Part shown: positions 6,754 through 13,093 of the stretch, piece by piece | How the letters are laid out: each line of letters begins with the position of its first letter | Numbering within the stretch: position 1 is the stretch's first letter | Assembly: GCA_030704795.1 (NCBI GenBank) | Contig: JAUYCZ010000011.1 | Coordinates: forward strand, 1 to 33,138 | Length of the DNA stretch: 33,138 nt | Origin: a bacterium | GTDB lineage: Bacteria; Patescibacteriota; Minisyncoccia; Minisyncoccales; GWA2-46-15 | Reading direction: 5' to 3' | Program-made: the position numbers and the translations under genes | Notes under the pieces: model-generated | The model's database searches: none | What the model saw: the letters and a program-made list of their open reading frames with translations, nothing else | What the model was told of the DNA's origin: nothing

Positions 6754-7821
6754 TTACCTTCTCACCAATATTCTTAATTCACTGGGATTCAAAGAATAAA
6801 TCATGGCGTTTTCCAGGGAAATCTCTTTCTTTTTCACCAGATCCGCCAGAGAACGGTTGAGCGAGATCATGCCGGCCTCGCCGGAAGTCTCAATGACCAT
6901 CGGCAGTTCGTGAATCTTGTTTTCCCGAATCAAATTGGTCACCGCCGGCGTGGAAAGCATGATTTCACAGGCCGGAATCAGACCCCCTTTCAGACAAGGA
7001 ACCAGCCTTTGGGAAATGACGCCCAAAAGGGATCCGGAAAGTTGGGCCCGAACCTGGTCTTGCTGCTCGGCGGCGAACGAATCAACAATGCGATGAATTG
7101 TTTGCGAGGCCGAATTAGTGTGCAAGGTAGCAAAAACCAGGTGGCCGGTTTCCGCCGCCGTAATGGCAATGGCCATGGTTTCGGGATCTCTCATTTCCCC
7201 CACCATGATCACGTCCGGATCCTGCCGAAAAGTGGCACGGAGCGCCCGGGAAAAACTCAGCGTGTCCTGATAAACCTCTCTTTGATCGATGACGGCCCGA
7301 TCGTCTTCAAAGATGTATTCGATCGGATCCTCGATGGTGATAATGTGGTCGGCCCGGGTATGGTTGATCTCGTCGACGAGCGCGGCCAGGGTGGTGGATT
7401 TGCCGTGACTGGAAGGACCGGTCACCAGAACAAAACCCTGGCTGGGACGGGTAAACTCGTGCAGGATGGGCGGCAGATTCAGTTCGTCCACGGTCCGGAT
7501 CTTGGCCGGAATCAATCTCATGGCGACGCTGACATCACCCCTCTGCCGAAAGACATTAACCCTGAATCTGGCCCGATCTTCAAAATTGTAAGAGAAATCA
7601 ACTTCTTTGTCTTCGGCAAACCTTTTTTGCTGTTCTGGGCTGAGCAAAGCCAAACCCAGTTCTTTTATCTCTTCTCCGGTCAAAACTTTGTACTTGACCA
7701 ACGGCACTAATTTCCCGTTGATCCGCAGCAAAGGCGGATGGCCGGCGGAAAAATGCAGGTCCGAAGCCTGTTCTTTAACGGTGAGCTCCAAGTATTCTTT
7801 TAATCTGGCTAAATAGTCCAT
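6754..7821 (-). CDS. pilT: Twitching-motility retraction ATPase PilT
   Basis: PilT is a hexameric cytoplasmic ATPase that powers pilus retraction. The protein has 355 residues, the normal length. The N-terminal PAS-like domain has SDLHFSAGHPPLLRINGKLVPL. The ATPase domain has Walker A GPSSHGKST (135-143), Asp box EDPIEYIFED, Walker B VIMVGEMRD (204-212) and His box HLVFATLHTNSA (227-238). The Walker A core Gly/Lys/Ser are intact, but the middle SSH replaces the TGS common in proteobacterial PilT. It sits 3 bases downstream of the response regulator and abuts pilC. Its presence implies the pilus can retract, as needed for twitching or DNA uptake. Confidence 0.96.
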   Translation of the reverse strand: MDYLARLKEYLELTVKEQASDLHFSAGHPPLLRINGKLVPLVKYKVLTGEEIKELGLALLSPEQQKRFAEDKEVDFSYNFEDRARFRVNVFRQRGDVSVAMRLIPAKIRTVDELNLPPILHEFTRPSQGFVLVTGPSSHGKSTTLAALVDEINHTRADHIITIEDPIEYIFEDDRAVIDQREVYQDTLSFSRALRATFRQDPDVIMVGEMRDPETMAIAITAAETGHLVFATLHTNSASQTIHRIVDSFAAEQQDQVRAQLSGSLLGVISQRLVPCLKGGLIPACEIMLSTPAVTNLIRENKIHELPMVIETSGEAGMISLNRSLADLVKKKEISLENAMIYSLNPSELRILVRR

Positions 7822-7824
7822 AAT

Positions 7825-8193
7825 TTATTCCTTAAATATCTTTTTAACCTCTTCGACGACTTCGCTGGGCGTATAGTGAGCTTTAATCAGATACTGGGTC
7901 GCGCCCAGGGCAAAGGCTTTATCGATTTCTGATTTCTGACCAAGATTCGAAAGAATAACTACTTTTAAATCTGATAGTTTTTTATCATCCCTCAGGCCTT
8001 TCAGAATTTCCCAGCCATCGAGGCGCGGCAGAACAATGTCCAGAAGAATTAAATCCGGTTTCTTTTCTTCTATCTTTTTTAAAGCCTGACTGCCGTCAAT
8101 GGCGACTTCGATCGGAAAACCGGCTTCCTTAAATTTCGTCGTGTAAATATCAACCAAAAAAGGATCGTCCTCCACCAACAGAATTGTTTTCAT
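7825..8193 (-). CDS. Single-domain response regulator (CheY-like receiver)
   Basis: The protein has 122 residues and consists only of a receiver domain. The acidic pocket is in LLVEDDPF (residues 5-12), the phospho-acceptor is the Asp of LILLDIVLP (about residue 52), the switch Ser is in VVILSNLG and the conserved Lys in QYLIKAHYT. No output domain and no sensor kinase gene are present in the window. Lying between pilB and pilT it could control pilus extension and retraction, as stand-alone receivers do in some T4P chemosensory systems; this is an inference. Upstream lies a 123-base repeat-filled spacer. Confidence 0.93.
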   Translation of the reverse strand: MKTILLVEDDPFLVDIYTTKFKEAGFPIEVAIDGSQALKKIEEKKPDLILLDIVLPRLDGWEILKGLRDDKKLSDLKVVILSNLGQKSEIDKAFALGATQYLIKAHYTPSEVVEEVKKIFKE

Positions 8194-8205
8194 AGTGATT
8201 TTTTC

Positions 8206-8305
8206 AGCGGTTTTCAGCGTATAGTTCAGCGTAATTCAGCGTTACTAAGGTTTGCACGCTGAACCGCGCTGATATAGACGCTGAACCACGCAGAAATACT
8301 AATCG
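8206..8305. repeat. TCAGCG / CGCTGA microrepeat array
   Basis: About 100 bases between pilB and the receiver gene contain at least four TTCAGCG units on one side and three CGCTGA units on the other, so the two halves can fold back on each other. The right half (ACGCTGAACCACGCAGAAATAC) closely matches the array inside valS (ACGCTGAACAACGCGGAAGT...). Part of the pil transcript must cross this element. Confidence 0.7.
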
Positions 8306-8316
8306 AATTATGAATA

Positions 8317-10050
8317 TTATTTCTCCTCGGCCACTCCCAAAACCTCCTCCAGGGTCGTCATGCCGGCCAAAACTTTGAGAATGCCGTCTTGCCTCATCGT
8401 CATCATGCCCTGGCTCAAGGCTTCTTGGTAAATCCGGCTTTCAGAGGGTTCTTTTAAAACCACTTCGGCCAGGCTCTCGGTCATCTCTAGAACTTCAAAA
8501 AGGCCGGTCCGGCCCGAAAAACCGGTCGCATTGCATTTCTTACAGCCTTGAGGCTCAAAGACTTCAATCTCTGAATTAAGTTTTAATGCCCGTTTTTGGC
8601 TCTCCGGCAGAGAGTCCAGTTCCCGTAAAATTAAATCTTTTAGTTCCGGGCGGGCCTTGACTTTCTTTTTACAATCCGGGCAGAGTTTTCTCACCAATCT
8701 TTGGGCAATGGCCAATCGCAGCGTCGGCGGAATCAGAAAGGGCTTGACGCTCAAATCAATCAAGCGGGGAATAACGCCGATGGCATTATTGGTGTGCAGC
8801 GTCGACAAAACCAAGTGCCCCGTCAAAGCGGCGTGAACGGTCAAGCTGGCCGTTTCCTCATCCCGGACTTCACCGACCATGATGACATTCGGGGCTTGGC
8901 GCAAGATGTGCCGCAGACCCATGGCAAAAGTATAGCCAATTTCGGTCTTGATCTGAGACTGGTTGACGCCGTCGATAAAATACTCGACCGGGTCTTCCAG
9001 AGTGACAATATTAGTTCCTTCCTTATTGAGAAGCTGCAGGATGGTGTAAAGGGTCGTGGTTTTACCAGAACTGGTTGGTCCGGTGGAAAGAATTAAGCCA
9101 TAGGGCCTTTCGGCGGCCCGCTTGATGATTTCGGCGTTCTGACTCGACAATCCCAAATCATCCAGCTTTTTTAAGCCCTGGCTAGAATCGAGAACCCGGA
9201 TGGCCACCTTCTCTCCCAGAACGGTGGGAAAGGTGGAAACGCGAAAATCAACGCTGTTCTCGTCAAACTTGGTCGAGAAGCGGCCATCCTGAGGGATGCG
9301 AGACTCATCGATCTTCATGCCGGACAAAATCTTGATCCGGGAAACGACGGCCGGCAAAAGCCTAAGCGGCAAAAAGATGGAGGAGTGCAAAACGCCGTCC
9401 AAACGATAGCGGACTCTTAATTTATCCTGGGTGGGCTCGATGTGAATATCCGAAGCCCGGCCGTCAACGCCGTGACCAAGAATAACGGCCACGACCTTAG
9501 TGATGGGCGCCTCTTCGGCTAATCTTTCGAACTCCGCCACCGTGGGCAGGCCGCCGGGCCGAATTTTCTCTGCCTCTAAATCTCTTTCCAATTCGCCCAA
9601 GGCTTTTTCTACTTCCTTTCTCAGGGTTCGGTATTGCTTCAGAAGCTTATTAAAAGTCGTCAAAGTAATGAGGAAGACCTGGCTCTTCCATTTTCCCTGG
9701 CGAGAAAGGAACTTCAGCGCCTCCTGATTGGCCAGGTCCTCGGGATAAACCATGCCCACCTCTAAGAGATCCTCCTTTTTGGCCAGAGGAATCATCTTGT
9801 AGTACCGGGCCGAGTCCTCGGGGATCAGTTCGAGAATCTTTAAAGGCACCTCCTCGGGCAAAACTTCCTTTAAGGGAATTTTCCGCTCTTCACTTTTCAA
9901 ACTAAAAAGAAGGTTTTCTTCCAGGATATTGTTATCTAAAATCACCTCTTCTTCTTTTTTATTATTGTCTTTGACCTCGGCTTCGAGCAGGCTGGCCTTC
10001 TCGCGATCGACAATGCCCTTTTTGAGCAGTTTTTGGATTAAAGATGACAT
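8317..10050 (-). CDS. pilB: T4P assembly ATPase PilB (GspE family)
   Basis: PilB is the cytoplasmic hexameric ATPase that drives pilus extension. The protein has 577 residues, the normal size. The N-terminal MshEN-like region (about 1-140) is followed by the N2 domain with ASDIHIEPTQDKLRVRYRLDG (199-219). The ATPase core has Walker A GPTSSGKTTT (324-333), Asp box LEDPVEYFID, Walker B NVIMVGEVRD (388-397) and His box HLVLSTLHTNNA. A zinc-binding four-Cys set is present (CPDC 457-460, CKKC 503-506), as expected in PilB and GspE. It starts 5 bases after the pilP-like gene. With pilT it gives the antagonistic motor pair. Confidence 0.96.
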   Translation of the reverse strand: MSSLIQKLLKKGIVDREKASLLEAEVKDNNKKEEEVILDNNILEENLLFSLKSEERKIPLKEVLPEEVPLKILELIPEDSARYYKMIPLAKKEDLLEVGMVYPEDLANQEALKFLSRQGKWKSQVFLITLTTFNKLLKQYRTLRKEVEKALGELERDLEAEKIRPGGLPTVAEFERLAEEAPITKVVAVILGHGVDGRASDIHIEPTQDKLRVRYRLDGVLHSSIFLPLRLLPAVVSRIKILSGMKIDESRIPQDGRFSTKFDENSVDFRVSTFPTVLGEKVAIRVLDSSQGLKKLDDLGLSSQNAEIIKRAAERPYGLILSTGPTSSGKTTTLYTILQLLNKEGTNIVTLEDPVEYFIDGVNQSQIKTEIGYTFAMGLRHILRQAPNVIMVGEVRDEETASLTVHAALTGHLVLSTLHTNNAIGVIPRLIDLSVKPFLIPPTLRLAIAQRLVRKLCPDCKKKVKARPELKDLILRELDSLPESQKRALKLNSEIEVFEPQGCKKCNATGFSGRTGLFEVLEMTESLAEVVLKEPSESRIYQEALSQGMMTMRQDGILKVLAGMTTLEEVLGVAEEK

Positions 10051-10055
10051 TTTTT

Positions 10056-10349
10056 TTATTTGGTTGGTTCTTCTTGACTAGGGGCGGGCAGGAAAGGATT
10101 ATTCCTCCCAAAGGCGCCCTCAAAAACGGGAACTTCTTCAAATAATTCGAGCTCTGACAAAAGTGGCTGGTCAAAAACTTTAAAATTGATCTCTACTTTT
10201 CTAATAGACAAGGAGGGCAAGGGAGGTGATTCTGTCGGCTTTTTGAAAACGCCAAACCAAAAAACAATGGCCGTCGCCAAAATAACGATGGTAAAAACCA
10301 GGATGAGATATTGTTGCCTTTTCTTTTGCTCGGAAAAAACAATGGCCAT
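10056..10349 (-). CDS. Small PilP-like T4P alignment protein
   Basis: The protein has 97 residues with one membrane helix (about 14-34: LILVFTIVILATAIVFWFGVF) and a Pro-rich linker. The C-terminus carries FGRNNPFLP, which resembles the GRxDPF motif by which PilP contacts the platform and the secretin. It is much shorter than proteobacterial PilP and lacks the beta domain, which fits the absence of a PilQ secretin in the window. The gene order pilM-N-O-(this)-pilB supports the assignment. It starts 12 bases after the pilO stop. I call it PilP-like rather than PilP. Confidence 0.65.
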   Translation of the reverse strand: MAIVFSEQKKRQQYLILVFTIVILATAIVFWFGVFKKPTESPPLPSLSIRKVEINFKVFDQPLLSELELFEEVPVFEGAFGRNNPFLPAPSQEEPTK

Positions 10350-10361
10350 GGCGGTTACCGG

Positions 10362-10886
10362 TTACTCTTCTAAAAAATTAATGGCGCTGGTTAAGCTAAA
10401 TAAAAAAACATCTCCTTTCTCGGGCAGAGAAAACGACAATGATTCGGTCTGAATTAACCGAGAACTTTTCTCCAAACTGGCCATAAACTGACGGAAAGAG
10501 GGGTAGGTGCCCGCCATCTCGAAGAAAATTGCTTTCTTCTTGATCGGAGGATTTTCGGTGACCAATGTCGTCAGGCCAAGCTCGACGTGACGTAAAACCA
10601 AGTTTTCCTGAGAGGCCGTCTTCTGAGAAAAACCAAGCAAGGCCGGCAAGGAAGGATCCAAAGGAAGACTGGAATTAACTTTTTCCAAAGCCGCTTCGTA
10701 TTTCTTGAGCTCTAGATCGAGAGCCACGAGGTTTTGCCAATAGTCTTCCTGGCTCTTTAGATTCGCCTTTTTTTGAGCCAATTCCAGTTTAGAGCTCTGT
10801 AGGTCTTGATACTGAGGCAGGGCCAAAGAAATCAAAACAACAAAGCAAAGAAGAAAATTGGCGATGGTAATAAAGTATTGTTTCAT
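10362..10886 (-). CDS. pilO: T4P alignment protein PilO
   Basis: PilO is an inner-membrane protein that pairs with PilN. The protein has 174 residues from ATG 10886. The track extends the frame to 10949, which would overlap pilN by 53 bases; the ATG 10 bases after the pilN stop gives the expected MKQYFITIANFLLCFVVLISLALP membrane start. A coiled coil follows (QSSKLELAQKKANLKSQEDYWQNLVALDLELKKYEAALEKV), then a ferredoxin-like domain (LGFSQKTASQENLVLRHVELG, FEMAGTYPSFRQFMASLEKS). The layout and order are typical of PilO. A small palindrome (CTCGC...GCGAG) spans the pilN-pilO junction. Confidence 0.87.
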   Translation of the reverse strand: MKQYFITIANFLLCFVVLISLALPQYQDLQSSKLELAQKKANLKSQEDYWQNLVALDLELKKYEAALEKVNSSLPLDPSLPALLGFSQKTASQENLVLRHVELGLTTLVTENPPIKKKAIFFEMAGTYPSFRQFMASLEKSSRLIQTESLSFSLPEKGDVFLFSLTSAINFLEE

Positions 10887-10896
10887 GCTAGTCTCG

Positions 10897-11430
10897 CTAG
10901 GGCGAGATAAAAACCGCGGGGTTAAAGAAAATTTCGAACTCAAATTCAACCCAACCGCCCTTGCCGATTCCGGCCTGTTCCAAACTGCTTTCCTGGATCA
11001 ACGGCTCGGCTCGGAAAAGCCGGGCCTGCTGGCCAAGAACCTGGAAATTATCCGCCTTGCCGCCCAGCCAAACCTTATTCTCTTTGGCATTAAAATCCAT
11101 CTTGGTGAAAAAAACTTGAGGATGAGCCAGCTTCTCGATCTGATCCAGAACCCGGGAAACCGGCTGCCTCTGGCTCGCCAAAAGGGAAAAACCCGTGATT
11201 CTTTTTTGAGTTCTTAAAATGTTCTTTTCCAAATTGATTTCTTCTGTCGTTCTTTCTTGGTTGAGTTCCTGGCTAATCCGTTTAATCTCCAAACCGGCTT
11301 TTTTATTCGACCGGCTGAGAAAAAAAAGGCTCAAAAAAGAAATAATTAAAAAAACAAAAGAAAGATAGAAGAGAGTCGTTTGCCAAAACGGTTTCTCAAC
11401 CGGTTTTTTAGGGATTAAATCAACTTCCAT
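10897..11430 (-). CDS. pilN: T4P alignment protein PilN
   Basis: The protein has 177 residues. The N-terminal cytoplasmic tail MEVDLIPKKPVEKPF contains the IN/DLxP-type motif by which PilN binds PilM. A membrane helix (about 18-44) and a coiled coil (SNKKAGLEIKRISQELNQ) follow, then a ferredoxin-like domain (SRVLDQIEKLAHPQVFFTKMDFNAKENKVWLGG). The length and the position between pilM and pilO fit. It starts 12 bases after pilM. With PilM and PilO it builds the alignment ring around the PilC/PilB motor. Confidence 0.88.
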   Translation of the reverse strand: MEVDLIPKKPVEKPFWQTTLFYLSFVFLIISFLSLFFLSRSNKKAGLEIKRISQELNQERTTEEINLEKNILRTQKRITGFSLLASQRQPVSRVLDQIEKLAHPQVFFTKMDFNAKENKVWLGGKADNFQVLGQQARLFRAEPLIQESSLEQAGIGKGGWVEFEFEIFFNPAVFISP

Positions 11431-11442
11431 GCCATTGGTGTG

Positions 11443-12528
11443 TTATTCTAGCCCCCTCAGGGCGGCGCCGACGGCGATAATATAAGAAGGGGACAGCTCT
11501 TTTAAAGTTTTTTCCAGAATGGGCGGATAAAAAATATTTAAGCTAGAAAAGGGGTTGGCGACTTTAACTTCTTTGCCTAATTTTTCGGCGAAATATTCTT
11601 TCAGGCCAGGAATAAGGGCGACGCCGCCGGACAAGATGATCAGGGTGGGAGACTTGTTTTCGGCCATCAAGAAATTCTGTATGGTTTTGTCAACTTCCAT
11701 CAGAATACTGTCGACAATGGTGGAAACGATCTCGCGGATGCTTTCTTTGCCGGGCTCGGCCACGGGCAATAAGCCGTATTTTTGCTTGAGGGCTTGGGCT
11801 TCTTTGAAATCAATCTGCAAGGCCTTGCTCAAGACCTCGGTTATTTCGTTTCCGGCGGGCTCAAAACTGCGGCTTTGCCTCAAAACTCCTTTATCAATGA
11901 TGCTGCAAGTCGTGCTCTGGGCGCCGATATCAATAATGGCGACGGTCTTGGTTTTATCGGGATTGACGGCTCTCAAAAAGCCAAAAACTTCCGCTTCCAG
12001 GGCATAGAGATCAAGCTTGGTAATCTTGCTGATCTCCTGATACTGGTTAATGACCTCGTTGGGAACGGCGACCAGCAGAACTTTAATATTCGCGCCGGGC
12101 TGGTCCGGCCGCTCTCCTTGGATGATGGACCAGTCGAGACTTACTTCATTTAAAGGCACGGGGATTTGTTGCCGGGCCTGAAAACGAATGGCCTGAGGCA
12201 ACTCCGGGAGCGACATAGACGGCAGTTCAAAGGTCGTGTAGAAAGTCGAGAAATCCGGGATCGAGAAAACGACTTTCCTTGATGACATCTTCGCTTCATT
12301 AATGATGCCCGAAATGGCGCGGGCAATATCCATCGTCTGAAATAGAAGCGTGTTCTTTTCGAGAGTCCGGAAGGGCTTGTCGTAAATGGCCTCGGCCTGG
12401 ATTTGTCCGTAAGCCTCGAGTTTGACTCTTTCTCCGACCCGCGAAAGTTCCACAATCTTGATTGAGGAAGAACCGATATCAATCCCTAAACAATTTTTCT
12501 TAACCAGGCCAAAGGGGGTAAAAGCCAT
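11443..12528 (-). CDS. pilM: T4P actin-like ATPase PilM
   Basis: PilM is a cytoplasmic actin/FtsA-like protein that forms a ring and binds the PilN tail. The protein has 361 residues, the normal length. Nucleotide-binding motifs are visible: phosphate 1 CLGIDIGSSSIKIVEL (residues 12-27), phosphate 2 AIIDIGAQSTTCSI (about 198-211) and the adenosine motif ILSGGVALIPGLKEYF (about 298-313). It is the first gene of the minus-strand T4P operon. A -10-like TACTAT ends nine bases upstream of the ATG, so one transcript may be nearly leaderless; a stronger promoter lies 80 bases further out. Confidence 0.94.
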   Translation of the reverse strand: MAFTPFGLVKKNCLGIDIGSSSIKIVELSRVGERVKLEAYGQIQAEAIYDKPFRTLEKNTLLFQTMDIARAISGIINEAKMSSRKVVFSIPDFSTFYTTFELPSMSLPELPQAIRFQARQQIPVPLNEVSLDWSIIQGERPDQPGANIKVLLVAVPNEVINQYQEISKITKLDLYALEAEVFGFLRAVNPDKTKTVAIIDIGAQSTTCSIIDKGVLRQSRSFEPAGNEITEVLSKALQIDFKEAQALKQKYGLLPVAEPGKESIREIVSTIVDSILMEVDKTIQNFLMAENKSPTLIILSGGVALIPGLKEYFAEKLGKEVKVANPFSSLNIFYPPILEKTLKELSPSYIIAVGAALRGLE

Positions 12529-12536
12529 ATAATCAT

Positions 12537-12565
12537 ATAGTATCGCATTTCCCCGAGATGGACAA
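12537..12565 (-). promoter_or_regulatory. Proximal pilM promoter candidate
   Basis: On the minus strand, TTGTCC and TACTAT (12537-12542) are separated by 17 bases. The predicted start falls within about two bases of the pilM ATG, so it would give a leaderless or nearly leaderless mRNA. Confidence 0.35.
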
Positions 12566-12609
12566 ACTTTGGTTCGCTGTTAAAGAACTGGAAAAACCGA
12601 ACTGATTTA

Positions 12610-12638
12610 ATTATAGCATTCCCTCGGTGACTGTCACC
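12610..12638 (-). promoter_or_regulatory. T4P operon promoter with overlapping palindrome
   Basis: The minus strand has GTGACA (12632-12637), a 16-base spacer and TATAAT (12610-12615), the latter preceded by TGC as in an extended -10. The -35 lies inside the perfect inverted repeat GGTGAC-A-GTCACC (12626-12638), which would suit a repressor or activator site. It faces pilM. Confidence 0.6.
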
Positions 12639-12724
12639 TTTTCTCGCCGAACAAATTTGAGAACAAATCTGTGATTTGGCACGATTTTCGCGTATTTTGC
12701 CAATTGGCCACCCCTTTTTCGAAT

Positions 12725-12814
12725 TGGCGGCGGGAGCAGGATTCGAACCTGCGGTACCCTTGCGGATACAATGGTTTTCAAGACCATCCGAATAAACCGC
12801 TCTCGCATCCCGCC
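12725..12814 (-). tRNA. tRNA-Ser(UGA)
   Basis: Acceptor arms GGCGGGA/TCCCGCC with discriminator G and an encoded CCA (12725-12727). The anticodon loop CTTGAAA in a 5-bp stem gives anticodon TGA. The long variable arm (GTATCCGCAAGGGTAC) is typical of a class II tRNA-Ser, and the TTCGAAT T-loop is intact. It is the only tRNA here with an encoded CCA. It lies six bases downstream of tRNA-Ser(GCU). Confidence 0.95.
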
Positions 12815-12820
12815 AAAAAG

Positions 12821-12906
12821 CGGAGGAGGTGGGAGTCGAACCCACTTGACCTCTTTCGAAGTCAAAGTTTAGCAAACTTTTGCACGAGCCGTTATGCGTC
12901 TCCTCC
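12821..12906 (-). tRNA. tRNA-Ser(GCU)
   Basis: Acceptor arms GGAGGAG/CTCCTCC with discriminator G and no encoded CCA. The anticodon stem AAAGT/ACTTT holds the loop TTGCTAA, anticodon GCT. The extended variable arm (TTGACTTCGAAAGAGGTCAA) and the T-loop TTCGACT confirm a class II serine tRNA. It is cotranscribed with the next tRNA-Ser. Confidence 0.95.
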
Positions 12907-12921
12907 CGAAAATCTGGTTAC

Positions 12922-12950
12922 AGCATACTTCATTCTCATTGTTTTTTCAA
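12922..12950 (-). promoter_or_regulatory. Promoter of the tRNA-Ser pair
   Basis: TTGAAA (12945-12950), a 17-base spacer and TATGCT (12922-12927) on the minus strand, ending 16 bases before tRNA-Ser(GCU). Confidence 0.55.
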
Positions 12951-12952
12951 GA

Positions 12953-12981
12953 TTGAATTTAGGCCGGATTCGTGCTAATTT
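12953..12981 (+). promoter_or_regulatory. Promoter of tRNA-Arg/recG
   Basis: TTGAAT (12953-12958), 17 bases and TAATTT (12976-12981) preceded by TGC. It is back-to-back with the tRNA-Ser promoter, and its predicted start is about six bases before the tRNA. Confidence 0.5.
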
Positions 12982-12993
12982 TAATTCAGTTTC

Positions 12994-13066
12994 GTCCCCG
13001 TAGTTCAACGGATAGAATGCAAGGTTGCGGACCTTGAGATTGGAGGTTCGAATCCTCCCGGGGACA
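12994..13066 (+). tRNA. tRNA-Arg(GCG)
   Basis: Acceptor arms GTCCCCG/CGGGGAC with discriminator A and no encoded CCA. D-arm GTTC/GAAT, anticodon stem CAAGG/CCTTG with loop TTGCGGA (anticodon GCG), T-arm GGAGG-TTCGAAT-CCTCC. Most bacteria use an ACG anticodon, read as inosine, for these codons, so GCG is unusual. recG follows after 27 bases. Confidence 0.93.
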
Positions 13067-13093
13067 CAACGTACAAAATTCTAAAGAAATTTC

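Noticed and set aside
6910-7710. 266-aa plus-strand ORF opposite pilT
   Set aside because: It is a long antisense shadow of a well-conserved gene; its product has no recognisable motif.
10362-10949. Longer pilO start at 10949
   Set aside because: It would overlap pilN by 53 bases and place 21 extra residues before the membrane helix; ATG 10886 fits the usual PilO start.
12486-13003. ORFs across 12486-13003 on both strands
   Set aside because: They run through three tRNA genes and promoters; the apparent peptides are translated tRNA sequence.
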